NCBI GenBank assembly: GCA_963682025.1
Contig: OY821521.1
Coordinates: 122,811,083 to 122,875,082, forward strand
Source: Cordilura impudica
Lineage: Eukaryota > Arthropoda > Insecta > Diptera > Scathophagidae
Direction of reading: 5' to 3'
Length of the DNA: 64,000 nucleotides
Positions 33,901 to 44,175 of this stretch are shown piece by piece. The position numbers and the translations under genes are program-made. Position 1 is the first letter of the stretch; each line of letters begins with the position of its first letter. The notes under the pieces are model-generated. The model was not told the DNA's origin and ran no database searches. It saw nothing but the letters and a program-made list of their open reading frames with translations.

Positions 33901-34455
33901 TTTCCTCATTAGGAATCAACAATTCTTTATGCTCTGAGTCAATGTATATTTTTCGCACCACTTGTGATCTTGCCGGTAGCATGATCGAATTATTGATACA
34001 GGTGTTTTTTATTGGTATTGCAAAATGTTGGAAATTGTGTGGTCGTAAAACGAGCCAATCCTTATTTTCCATAAAGTCGAGTTTACAATTGAATTCCTTA
34101 AGAAAATCTATACCGATGATTCCATCGCATGGTATGGGAAAATCATTCGGTACTGCATGAAATTTATGCTTTATTAGTATATTTTCAACTCTAAGGTCAA
34201 TTTGCGTGCAGCCAATTGATTGGACCGTATCTCGACCTACACCGCTAAGGGTTGTTATTTCCCCTGAATTCAAATGGTTGTGGTTTACATTTTCAATTTT
34301 TAGCAGCGATATATCTGCTCCTGTATCTACAAGCAATGTTAATAATTTGTTTGTTGTGTTATGAAGTTTCACAAATACACCTAGACTGAGATTGAGCTTA
34401 TATATTCTATTAATTATTCTCTCAGAGGTTGGTCCCCGTTTCCCGGAACCTCATA
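30903..34455 (-). CDS. pol: Gypsy-1 pol (protease, RT, RNase H, integrase), open but interrupted by piggyBac-1
   Basis: One open frame of about 1,180 codons. Counting from the Met at 34372, the protease Asp is residue 16 (VDTGADISLLK). The reverse transcriptase has YNSPLLLVPKK and the catalytic YMDD at 426-429. RNase H starts near 569 (TTDASKHACG, STIEQELTAIHW). The integrase has its HHCC zinc region near 850-890 (GGHC, CQKCQ) and acidic residues at IDTIGP, TDMGTEYK and TVERSH. Translation should start by a -1 shift from gag at GGGAAAC (34438-34444). piggyBac-1 cuts the frame at the KYLGPF motif of the integrase tail; the rest lies at 28327-28430. No other stop is present, so the element died, if it did, only through that insertion. 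Confidence 0.92.
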
Positions 34456-35610
34456 TTGATCATTGATCAGTCTGACATTTACATTATTATATCGTCGTCC
34501 ACCATTGGCACCACGATTTCCATTATTCCTATATTGACTATTATTATTATTAACTTGGTAGTTTCCTCTACCTCGATTATTTGAATTATTGTACAAATTC
34601 CCACGGTAACTACCGCGGTTGTTTCCCCTATTGGAATTTCGCTGTCCCCGGCTATTTGTATACAAAATTGTATTAGGCTGTCCGTATGCCTCGGTACAGC
34701 TATTAACGAATTTAGCCACCAGTTCGTTCATGTTCCCGAACTGTCCTGATTCTATTATGAGCCTAACCCTGTCATTTTGGGCATTTTTAACAATGGCTTT
34801 TACAGCCAATTGTGTCGAATATTTATTGGCAATTTCGGCCGATAGACCGTCCGAAATGTAGGCACCTTGCAATGCCTTGGTGATGTCTCCAACTTCCTTT
34901 ACATAGGCATTCGCACTCTTGCCAGTTCGCCTGATGTTCATCAGCTTTGCTGACAATACATCAACTGATTCTCCTTTAACAGAAGTTTTCAGTTTTGCGA
35001 CCACTTCTTGTACCGTGGTCTCAGTGGACAAGATATTCCTGGCAGAACCCTTTAGTTTTGTCTTAATTAGACTAACTGCTAGAGCATCATGTGCCTCCTT
35101 TATCGAATCCACTAATGCAATGGCATCTAGAAATGCCGTTAAGTTTTCCGCTTTGCCATCGAAGTCAGGTATTAACTTCGAGGCTATATTTAAAAATTGA
35201 ACCGGCGTCTGCGCCATTATCATTTGTGGTTCCCTATTTCGGTCCATATTTTCTCCCTATGACTGTGGGTCTCTACTAGGGTCTATTTCCTGTTCCAAAA
35301 CCTCCAAGGACACTCGTTCATGGAGTGTTAGAGGCAATTTTACCTCTATGCCCCTTCTTGCCGCTACCGTAATAAGTCTGTTCCTCACGTCAAAGAAGAA
35401 CCCTTCGGCTGCAACTTTATGTGCAGTCGTAAGTCGTTCGTAATGGACGTTAAGTACCACCCTTATCTCTTCTAGCCGCAAGGAAAGGTTTCTTATATGT
35501 CTTTCGACAGTATCTTCCCTAGCCGGTCTATCTGTATTTAGGCACTTGTAGGATTTGTCGAATTCCTCTCTAATATTCCTACACTGGCTCAAAATCGTTG
35601 GCCAGTCCAT
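34414..35610 (-). CDS. gag: Gypsy-1 gag with an in-frame TAG
   Basis: Gag begins at 35610 (MDWPTILSQCRNIREEFDKSY) and stays in one frame to 34414, except for a TAG at 35257-35259 that separates a 117-residue N-terminal part from a 277-residue capsid/nucleocapsid part (FLNIASKLIPDFDGKAENL, KTKLKGSARNIL, VRLIIESGQFGNMNELV). The tail (residues about 200-260 of the second part) is Arg/Gly/Asn-rich, with NRGNNRGSYRGN-type repeats and no zinc knuckles. The last codons overlap pol in the -1 frame. The TAG could be a recent nonsense mutation, a readthrough codon, or mark two proteins. Gypsy-2 has no stop at the corresponding place but has a frameshift near it. Confidence 0.85.
34438..34444 (-). promoter_or_regulatory. 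-1 ribosomal frameshift site GGGAAAC (gag-pol)
   Basis: The minus-strand heptamer G GGA AAC is a textbook X XXY YYZ slippery site in gag phase. The pol frame is open from just upstream of it and gag stops 24 bases downstream. Slipping back one base joins gag to pol. I did not establish a downstream pseudoknot. Confidence 0.75.
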
Positions 35611-35843
35611 ATATTAAATTATGAAACAGGAAGGAAAAAAAATGTATATTGGCGCTTAAAGTCAATAATCATTGAAGTACGAATCTGCGCTCAGAGACGC
35701 CGTATATAAAAAACAAATTCATCCTGGCTCATTAGGCCATTTACTCAAAACACAAAAAAAAATATAAAATATCTAATATAAAATCGAAATTTTTGTAGTT
35801 ATCTTTTCATCAAGCCAAATTGTGTTATGCTGATTCCATAAAC

Positions 35844-36062
35844 CTAAATTTTGTCTAAGTTGTCGGACCTACTTGCGTACTTCTTACGCAGTGATCTCTT
35901 ATGGAGTAGGTACAATTTAAGTAAAAGATTTGCACCAGTCATTACTGTAATGCATAGGAGTAGGAACCATAATGAGTCGATTCGCGCCGTGTGATCAACA
36001 ACTTCTACATTTGTTATCACGTTCGCGTTCGGTTTCTCCAGTTTTGACTCTGGGTTGCCCAT
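35844..36062 (-). CDS. Small N-myristoylated, single-pass membrane protein ORF (Gypsy-1 leader)
   Basis: A 72-codon intact ORF lies about 230 bases upstream of gag. It starts MGNPESKLEKPNANV, with Gly2 and Ser6 suitable for N-myristoylation. One hydrophobic segment follows (LWFLLLCITVMTGANLLL, residues about 31-48), and the tail KRSLRKKYASRSDNLDKI is basic. The Gypsy-2 homologue (23049-22843) keeps the PNANV block, the single membrane segment and the KKY-SR--LKI-like tail despite otherwise clear divergence. A peripheral membrane or particle-release function is only a guess, and I know of no assigned role. Pfam-style domains are not recognised. Confidence 0.8.
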   Translation of the reverse strand: MGNPESKLEKPNANVITNVEVVDHTARIDSLWFLLLCITVMTGANLLLKLYLLHKRSLRKKYASRSDNLDKI

Positions 36063-37209
36063 ATTATCTACCTAGTAACCTATGAATTGTATCTCTTATT
36101 CTTTAAACTTCTAACAAAAATTTACCTCAATATATATCTAACATATCCTCAACGCAATAAAAATTAAATTGCTTTACTAAGTACACATATTTGAAAAAAA
36201 AAGAAATTAAAATTGAATTATTTTTTTATCTATATTTTAATTTTTACACTAGTTTTGGAAAATTTTACATTTTCTTCTTTTCCCTATAGAAAAAGTATAT
36301 ATATAAAAAACAATTTTAATGGTGCTAGTTATTCAAAAAAAAAAAATTAAAGCATCTAAATATATTATTATGAAACGTTAAGAATGAAAATACAGTTGAT
36401 GAATGTGATTGCTGATAAATAATTTAATAAGAACTCTATATACAAACACTTACAAAATAACATTTTGAATTCTAAATTTTTAAATTTAAGATAATCTTAA
36501 CTCGTTCAACTTTCCGTTAGCCGTTGTTTCTGCTGTTGGTATTGATAATCGTTGTCAACGTTGTTATGTTGTTGTTATGTTGTTATGGCAATAAGGTTAA
36601 AGATTAATATTGATGATTCCTTAATTTGTCACTTGGAGATTATATAGACGTTGTATTAATATATGATTGCTTTTTGTAGTAGGTTTTGTTGTTTTTTTTT
36701 TTCAAAGTTAAGAATTTTGTTTAATTTTGTGTTTTTTTTTCAACATTCTTTTTTTTTTTTTTTTTTTTAACTGTATTTTTTTTCGTAATTGAAATTTTGT
36801 TTTCCGCTTTTTTTTTTGTAATTTAGGTATTTTGTTGTTTTATTTTATAAATTTATTTAAAATATTAACTCCAAGAATATAATTGAACACAGCACCAATA
36901 TTTCCTTATTATATTCATAGGTAGCGGTATTTTTTTTTTTGGTTGTGTTTTAAAAGAGTACATTTGTGTTTTTTCTTTTAATTAAATGTTCAAATGTTTT
37001 CTTATATTTTGTTTGTACTTTATTAATTTATTTAAGTTAAAAGTTTACTTTAAAAAAAAATTATCATTTTTCCCTGTATTTAAACTTTGTCGTAGTTTTT
37101 TTTTTCCTTTTTTCATGTTTGCACTTTTGGTTATTCTTTTTTTTTAGATCACTTTAATTGTTACACACTTGTTCTTGTTATTTTATATTTAAAGTTTTTT
37201 TTTGTTTTT
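36063..37209. other. Gypsy-1 5' leader
   Basis: Very AT-rich leader with long T runs between the primer-binding site and the small ORF. A (GTTGTTAT)n-like patch is seen at 36545-36585. No ORF. Confidence 0.65.
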
Positions 37210-37223
37210 CGTCACGGTCGCCA
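37210..37223 (-). other. Primer-binding site of Gypsy-1 (tRNA-Arg type)
   Basis: TGGCGACCGTGACG follows the 5' LTR directly on the minus strand. The same sequence start is known as the tRNA-Arg primer site of 412 and mdg1. Confidence 0.85.
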
Positions 37224-37497
37224 TATAATAAAACCACATCAGTTTGGCTCTCCGGACTGAACTGAAAACTCTTTATTAATTACTCAACTTAAATCTACCT
37301 ACAAATATTACATTCACTCACACATTCACACGTATATCTATAGATAATTATAATAATACATAACCGTGGGATTTAGCTGGCTCAGCGGTTTACAGGTGAG
37401 CCAGCTATAGAGTGTGTGGACAAATAACTCAGCGGAATGTGAGTATTTAGTTACATGCATAAGGCATGGTAACTAAGACTTAGTCAAACACACTACA
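37224..37497 (-). repeat. Gypsy-1 5' LTR
   Basis: 274 bp, apparently identical to 27658-27931, bounded by CTAG at 37498-37501. Confidence 0.95.
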
Positions 37498-38130
37498 CTA
37501 GGCGAGATACAGATATAGTTTTCTTTGGAGGTATAACTCTCAGCGGGTTATGTATAATATGATTATTTAAACCAGGAGCAGAAGAATTTAAAACTTGACC
37601 ATAATTAAGAGGTGTAACATTTTCATGAATGATTGGTACAGTACCAGTAGCTACGTCTATGTGAGCTGTAAATTTAGAGGACGCAGACGGTAAAGATGAT
37701 GAATCGTTATCAATTGAGCTGACAGGTGCAGCACTCGAAGAATATGGTCTTAGTTGTATAGTTGGGTATTTATTAACTGTTTTTTTACGTTTTGGAGATG
37801 AAAGAAGTGGTGTATTAACAAATTTATCTAAATTTGGATATTTAGTGAATAATTCACCAAAACTAGAAAGTTTTCTTTGCAGTGATAAAAAGTCCACATT
37901 AAGTTGATCAAACTCTGCTTTAGAATTTTTGAAAAAATTGTAGAACACCACATTAATTTTTCTGCAGCGAGGGCAAGTCCATTGCAGGAATTTTGCAGGA
38001 TCGGCCAGAGCATCTTCATCGCGTGACTTAAGGCCACTACATTTCAAATGGTAGTTTCCTAAACACAACCAGCAGGATACCATACGTTCATTTCCGGTAT
38101 TAATACATTAGTGTTTAAGCAATCCATAAT
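37498..38130 (-). pseudogene. CR1-A ORF1, 5' part (PHD-like finger)
   Basis: The minus-strand frame 38083-37498 begins with a cysteine/histidine cluster, VSCWLCLGNYHLKCSGL, then WTCPRCRKINVVFYNFF. This is a PHD-like zinc finger of the kind reported for CR1-group ORF1 proteins. A Ser/Pro-rich linker follows. Upstream Cys codons lie in another frame before 38083, so the start is uncertain. Gypsy-1 breaks it after TISVSRL. ORF1 proteins bind element RNA. Confidence 0.75.
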
Positions 38131-38828
38131 AACGTGAAGATTTGATTATAAACTTTTTATAAATTTATTACTTTTACGAATTTGTTTGTTGGGATGTTAT
38201 TAAATTTGCAAATAGGCTGCTATGTGATGTTAGTGATAAATAGGTGATGATGTTACAATAGTAGAAAGTATGCACTTGATTGTTCGTTTTTAATTTTTGT
38301 TGCTATGTGTTGTTATTGTTAAATGGGTGCTGTTGTAAAAAGAGTAGAAAATAAGTTCGTTTTTAATTTTTGTTTTCTTACTTAAAATATGTAGTGTTTT
38401 TATTGTTGTTCAACTAAGTTGTGTCACTGCTTTAATCCATTGAAACAAGACTGCTATGTGTTGCTATTGTTAAATGGGAATTGTTGTTAAAAGAGTAGAG
38501 AGTATGCACTTGATTGTTCGTTTTAAAATATTTGTTTTCTTATTTAAATATGTGGTGTTGTTATTGTTATTTAACTAAGTTTTGTCTATTTCTTTTTATG
38601 CTGTATTCTATCGAATTTTGACTACTATGTTTTTAATTTTTATTTTTATTGATTTTAATTATTTCAAGAAACAGTTTATTAAAAATTTAGTGTTTTTTTA
38701 ACGCTGGTAATTTCAATTTTATTTTAATATAAATCACAGATCACAATTTACTTTATGACAAAAGATATTAACAAAAACGTACGGAGCAAAATAACTCACA
38801 ACTAACTTCGTTGACGGCGACGACGTAA
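38131..38828 (-). other. CR1-A 5' UTR
   Basis: AT-rich leader, nearly identical to 42580-43285 of copy B. It contains a short internal duplication around GTTGTTATTGTTAAATGGG. It ends abruptly at ATGATACG, where copy B's 3' part begins. Confidence 0.75.
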
Positions 38829-41745
38829 TGATACGAAGAAAAATCAATTAAATTGTATAGATCATTGATATCATGGCACATTCTTCTAAATGGATCAGCA
38901 TCGGCAAACTTTTGACGACAGATTGGGATAAACAGTGGAGTGTAAAAACGTGTTGACCGTGCCGGAACGTTCATGGAGATGTTGTCCATAAGAAAATTTG
39001 AGCATATGTCGCCTCGAATTAAGTTAAATAAAAACATAACATAAAGCATTGTTCTTCGGCTTTTTAAAGACGGCAGTTTAATTTGAGAAAGTCTAATTGT
39101 ATGTGATGGCAGATTAACAAAACTTGGATAAGGACGTCTTAAGCAGAAAAGGAGAAATTGCTTCTGGACCGATTCAATTTTGGCACTGCGAATATTAGAT
39201 AGTGGATCCCAAATAACAGATCCGAATTCTAAAATTGGCCTTACTAGGGAGATGTATAGTTGTTTGGTAACTGTAGGGTCATTGAATTCCTTTGCCCATC
39301 TTTTAATGAAGGCCAGTACACCACGTGCTTTAATAATTATCATCGAAATGTGTCGAACAAACTCTAATTTGGCATCTTAAAGAACACCCAGACCCAGGAT
39401 TTTATTTACTTGTTCCAACTGGTAATCTCCAAATTTGTAACAACCAAATGCACCTAATTTTCTAGTAAAGTGCAAGTGTTTGCATTTTTTTAAATTTAAT
39501 TCCATTAAATTTATGTGGCACCATCTATAAAAATTATTTAGATCATGTTGTAGGTGAATTTGTTCACAATAATTCTTAAAGCTTAAGAAAATCTTGACGT
39601 CATCAGCATACATAAGAACATTTGAGGCTTTTATTATACTTGGTAGATCATTTATAAAAAGAGTAAATAAAATTGGTCCAAGATGACTTCCTTGAGGCAC
39701 ACCAGATTTAACTATAATATGCTTTGAGGTAGTATTATTAAAATAAACACGTTGATTTCTGTTGATCAAGTAAGATTTTATACAGCTTATGCTGTTTGCT
39801 GTAAAGCCCATCAAATATAATTTTTTGAGTAAAAGATCATGATTTACTTTATCGAAACCTTTACTGAAGTCAGTATAAATAACGTCGGTATGTAGCCCAT
39901 TGACGAAACCCCGATTTACCAAAGTTGTAAAATATTAGTTGAAATAGAGCACCCCTTACGAAAACCATGTTGTGAGTGTGATATTATAGAAGAAACCTGA
40001 TGACAGAAATTATCCGTTAAACATTTTTCAAATAGTTTGGGAATAGCACAAAGCTTAGCTATTCCTCTATAGTTAGCTACATTCGATTTGTTTCCAGATT
40101 TAAATAAAGGAATAATATATGAATCTTTCCATAATGTAGGAAAATGCCTATGTTTAATGGATGAATTAAATAAAATGCATAATGGAACAGCCAAAGTTTA
40201 GGCGCAGTTGATCAAAATGCAGCTAGGAATACCGTCAGGTCCTCCGTTAGTTGAATTCTTGAATGTTTTTAAGTTATTTTTGATATCCGAAGTCTTTATA
40301 AAAGGAAATGAAATTGATTAATGTTCCATAACTGGAAATGGATATATGTTTGAAATGTCATATTGAACATCAGAGTAAGTTGTGCTAAAAAAAATCAGCA
40401 AACACATCGCTAATAACTACATCATTACGGGATTCACGATTAAGATACTTCATTTCAGTTGGATATCCAGTAGATTTCCTTTTAGAGTTTACAAATTTAT
40501 AAAATGATTTTGGATCTCTCTTCAAATTTATTTTCATAGTTTCCATGTAATTCTTATAAAGTTTTGTATTTAGAATATTATACTCTGCACGTGTAACTGA
40601 ATATTTCGTATAATCAGATAAAAGACCAGACACTTTATACTTTTTGTGTTGTTTATTTTTTAAGTTTTTAAGACTCGACAATTGTTTTGTGCTCCAAGGA
40701 GGGCCAGATTGGTTGAAAACAGTAAACTTCGGGATACATTCATTCATATAAAATAGAACAGTTTCGTAGAATAACTTGATCGTTGCATCGATTGATGTGG
40801 GAGAACCAGATGTAATAGATAATAATTGAAGCCAATCAGTATTACTGAAGTAATAATTTAAATCGTTGTAATTTGCTCTTTTGAAACAAAAAACTTTTAA
40901 GTTATTTGATTTACACTTTGAAACAAATGGCAAATTCAAGTTTAAGTCAATGGTAGGACGGTAACGATCTTCTGGTAAAGTAACAGGATCTGCGCGAGAT
41001 AAAGAGTAGTTTATTGGCTCATTAACATAAATTAAGTCTAAAATCCTTTCATGATCATTATGAACACCATTAATTTGAAAAAGGCACAAGTCCGATAAAT
41101 TATTTATGAAATTATCGTTATCTTCATTTGACACCGTAGGAATGTAGTAAAAAGAATCAATTAAAAATGTCCATGATATTAACGGCAGACTAAAGTCTCC
41201 AAAAACAAGTACAGAATCTTGAGGGTTAGCCTTTGTTACAACTGATTTTATTGATTCAAAATGTTCATTAAAAATCGATTGATCACAATCAGGAGGTATG
41301 TAGGAGCAAGTAATAAAAACTTTTTTTTTGATTTAGTATGTAGGAGGTATGTAGGAGCAAGTAATAAAAACTTTTTTTGATTTAGTTTTAACATAACACC
41401 AATAATTTCAATATTCGGTAAAGAATCAAGACGTATTTCTTCAGATGATAGTTGACAGGAGACAGCAATTAGAACACCACCACCAATTGCTTCAGTTTCT
41501 CTGTCAAGTCTGTAAATATGAAATTTATTATATAATATCTCAGCGTTGAAGACATTTCTTTTTAACCAGGTTTCAGTAAGAACAATAACATGATGAGAGA
41601 AATCAAAGCTGTGTTTAAACAGAGACGTTATTTTTGTATTAATGCCACGAACATTTTGGTAAATTATAGATATTTGGTTATCATGAAGAGTAGTTAGTTT
41701 TTTGGAGCATTTAAATTTCTTAGCGGAAGATGAACAGCATTTCTT
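38790..41745 (-). pseudogene. CR1-B ORF2, broken
   Basis: Same domain order as in copy A: endonuclease (DNQISIIYQNVRG near 41660, ERILDLIYVN in 41134-40385) and reverse transcriptase (GFRKGCSISTNIL, frameshift near 39918, SGVPQGSHLGPIL, YADDVKIFLSF). The C-terminal frame 39343-38768 is cleaner than in copy A (RPILEFGSVIWDPL, RTMLYVMFLFNLIRGD), but at 38829 it runs into copy A's 5' UTR and ends in about 20 foreign residues. Confidence 0.86.
41291..41382 (-). repeat. Two ~50-bp tandem units in CR1-B endonuclease
   Basis: The same unit as the three copies in CR1-A. The number difference shows slippage or unequal exchange after, or during, the duplication. Confidence 0.85.
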
Positions 41746-42580
41746 GGATTTTCTTTGTATTGATATTCACGGACAAGTGTACTAACGGGCCAAAAATCAG
41801 GATTAAATATAATATCGAAGAGATCAGCTGGGACAATAATTTTAAATGAGGTGATAGTTCCCGGTTGAGAACAATTGAACTTATACGTTGAAATCAGTTC
41901 GAATCGATTTTAGATTTTATATAGAAGTCTAAATCTTCAACTGAAGTTTCTGACGCTAGGCGAGATACAGATATAGTTTTCTTTGGAGGTATAACTCTCA
42001 GCGGGTTATGTATAATTTGATTGTTATTTAAACCAGGAGCAGAAGAATTTAAAACTTGACCATAATTAAGAGGTGTAACATTTTCATGAATGATTGGTAC
42101 AGTACCAGTAGCTACGTCTATGTGAGCTGTAAATTTAGAGGACGCAGACGGTAAAGATGATGAATCGTTATCAATTGAGCTGACAGGTGCAGCACTCGAA
42201 GAATATGATCTTAGTTGTATAGTTGGGTATTTATTAACTGTTTTTTTACGTTTTGGAGATGAAAGAAGTGGTGTATTAACAAATTTATCTAAATTTGGAT
42301 ATTTAGTGAATAATTCACCAAAATTAGAAAGTTTTCTTTGCAGTCCACATTAAGTTGATCAAACTCTGCTTTAGAATTTTTGAAAAAATTGTAGAACACC
42401 ACATTAATTTTTCTGCAGCGAGGGCAAGTCCATTGCAGGAATTTTGCTGGATCGGCCAGAGCATCTGCATCGCGTGACTTAAGGCCACTACATTTCAAAT
42501 GGTAGTTTCCTAAACACAACCAGCAGGATACCATACGTTCATTTCCGGTATTAATACATTAGTGTTTAAGCAATCCATAA
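41746..42580 (-). pseudogene. CR1-B ORF1, broken
   Basis: The PHD-like finger (VSCWLCLGNYHLKC) begins at 42534. A 10-bp deletion near 42342 shifts the frame. Downstream it repeats copy A's Ser/Pro linker and the uninterrupted Gypsy-1 target (GCTAGGCGAG on the plus strand near 41955). The TGA/frameshift near 41910 is the same as in copy A. It provides the empty site that proves Gypsy-1's position. Confidence 0.78.
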
Positions 42581-43285
42581 TAACGTGAAGATTTGATTAT
42601 AAACTTTTTATAAATTTATTACTTTTACGAATTTGTTTGTTGGGATGTTATTAAATTTGCAAATAGGCTGCTATGTGATGTTAGTGATAAATAGGTGATG
42701 ATGTTACAATAGTAGAAAGTATGCACTTGATTGTTCGTTTTTAATTGTTGTTGCTATGTGTTGTTATTGTTAAATGGGTGCTGTTGTAAAAAGAGTAGAA
42801 AATAAGTTCGTTTTTAATTTTTGTTTTCTTACTTAAAGTATGTAGTGTTTTTATTGTTGTTCAACTAAGTTGTGTCACTGCTTTAATCCATTGAAAAAAG
42901 ACTGCTATGTGTTGCTATTGTTAAATGGGAATTGTTGTTAAAAGAGTAGAGAGTATGCACTTGATTGTTCGTTTTAAAATATTTGTTTTCTTATTTAAAT
43001 ATGTGGTGTTGTTATTGTTATTTAACTAAGTTTTGTCTATTTCTTTTTATGCTGTATTCTATCGAATTTTGACTACTATGTTTTTAATTTTTATTTTTAT
43101 TGATTTTAATTATTTCAAGAATCAGTTTATTAAAAATTTAGTGTTAATTTTTAACGCTGGTAATTTCAATTTTATTTTAATATAAATCACAGATCACAAT
43201 TTACTTTATGACAAAAGATATTAACAAAAACGTACGGAGCAAAATAACTCACAACTAACTTCGTTGACGGCGACGACGTAATGAT
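42581..43285 (-). other. CR1-B 5' UTR
   Basis: Counterpart of 38131-38828. The true element start may lie further right, since copy A is cut exactly where the duplication junction lies. Confidence 0.65.
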
Positions 43286-44175
43286 ACGACGCGTTTGGCA
43301 TTCACTGAAATTAGCCGTATGTGCCGCACTGCGACTGACATTTTATTTTCATTGGCCAAAAGTCTAATTTTTCTGTCACCGATTTTTTTAATTTTAAAGC
43401 CATTTTGTAGCTTATATATCCAGATTAAGGTAGCCAAAAAATTAGGTTAAACTATTGCTAATTGTGGGCGTGGCATGCTGTCAGACTCAACTGTTTTTTT
43501 ATCTCACGAAAAGGAGATTTTTTTTTGTTTTTTATCAATAATAAATGGTTACTACTTAATATTTATCAAAATACTATATTTTTCTCAATTTTCAACTTTA
43601 GTGGAATAGAACTTCTAGGAGAAAGTGTCCTCTTTAACCATATATATACTCATGCACTCGTGACGACTCGTTGGAAGAACAATTTTTTTCTTTTTAATGA
43701 AATTACTCAAATATATAGCAAATTACGGTTATTAACAATGATGTTCTAAATTTTTCCTTTAGATATTTTATAGCTTATAATAGTCATTGTTTTTTCTATT
43801 GCCATTAATGATATCTGCTTACAGCCCTTTTGATATATTTGTAAGTAAGAATGTCAATACATAGAGGATGTAATTCATTTGTAAACTAGGTTTTTTTATT
43901 ATCATACCTTTTTTATACATTTTTATTTTACCTAACAATGCACTAATGCAAGTAGTAAAGAAAACACACATAGGTGATTAATTTGTATAGTGGGTTTTTT
44001 GTATATTATTTTACGTAGCAATGCAATAATGCCATTGTCTTACTTTTTATTTTACCTATAAACATAGTGTGATGGCTTATGAGAAGGCTTATATGAAAGT
44101 GACATTTGAATAGAAACGCAATTGCTATAACATATTTCAGCAATAGCAGTCGCAAGTAAAAATATTCAGAAAAAT
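43286..44175. other. AT-rich flank, no gene recognised
   Basis: Open frames here (for example 43462-43749) are Phe/Leu/Ile-rich by composition only. This stretch may be the non-coding 5' part of the RAG1-like transposon that follows, but no terminal repeats were found. Confidence 0.45.

Larger units (their letters stand above)
27658..37497 (-). mobile_element. Gypsy-1: young 412/mdg1-like LTR retrotransposon carrying piggyBac-1
   Basis: Two 274-bp LTRs (27658-27931, 37224-37497) look identical base for base and are bracketed by CTAG. On the minus strand the order is 5' LTR, primer-binding site TGGCGACCGTGACG (complementary to tRNA-Arg, as known for 412 and mdg1), AT-rich leader, small membrane ORF, gag with an internal TAG, a GGGAAAC slippery site, an open pol of more than 1,150 codons, piggyBac-1 inside the integrase C-terminus, a short 3' region, the polypurine tract AAAAATGGGAGG (27932-27943) and the 3' LTR. 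No env is present. The empty site in CR1 copy B confirms the insertion point. Length without piggyBac-1 is about 7.4 kb. Confidence 0.95.
24281..38828 (-). mobile_element. CR1-clade non-LTR retrotransposon copy A, split by Gypsy-1
   Basis: The element's 3' part is at 24281-27657 and its 5' part at 37498-38828, with Gypsy-1 between them inside ORF1. ORF1 has a PHD-like zinc finger and ORF2 an APE endonuclease and reverse transcriptase, the usual CR1 layout. A 5' UTR of about 0.7 kb and a 3' UTR from 24346 down to 24281 are present. Copy A abuts copy B at 38828/38829 head to tail with no spacer. ORF1 and ORF2 carry frameshifts that copy B shares. Confidence 0.85.
38829..43285 (-). mobile_element. 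CR1 copy B, 3'-truncated tandem duplicate of copy A
   Basis: Copy B repeats copy A from its 5' UTR to a point about 190 bp short of the copy A 3' end, where it joins copy A's 5' UTR directly. The two are nearly identical. For example, their 181-residue reverse-transcriptase segments differ at three residues, and they share the ORF1 and ORF2 frameshifts. Copy B lacks Gypsy-1, has two instead of three 50-bp units, a 10-bp deletion in ORF1 and an extra TAA near 40199. The pattern fits a local tandem duplication, not a second retrotransposition. Confidence 0.87.

Noticed and set aside
37224..37497. Gypsy-1 LTR ending in TA rather than CA as evidence against an LTR
   Set aside because: The CTAG duplication, the empty site in CR1 copy B, and the adjacent primer-binding and polypurine sites fix the boundaries regardless.
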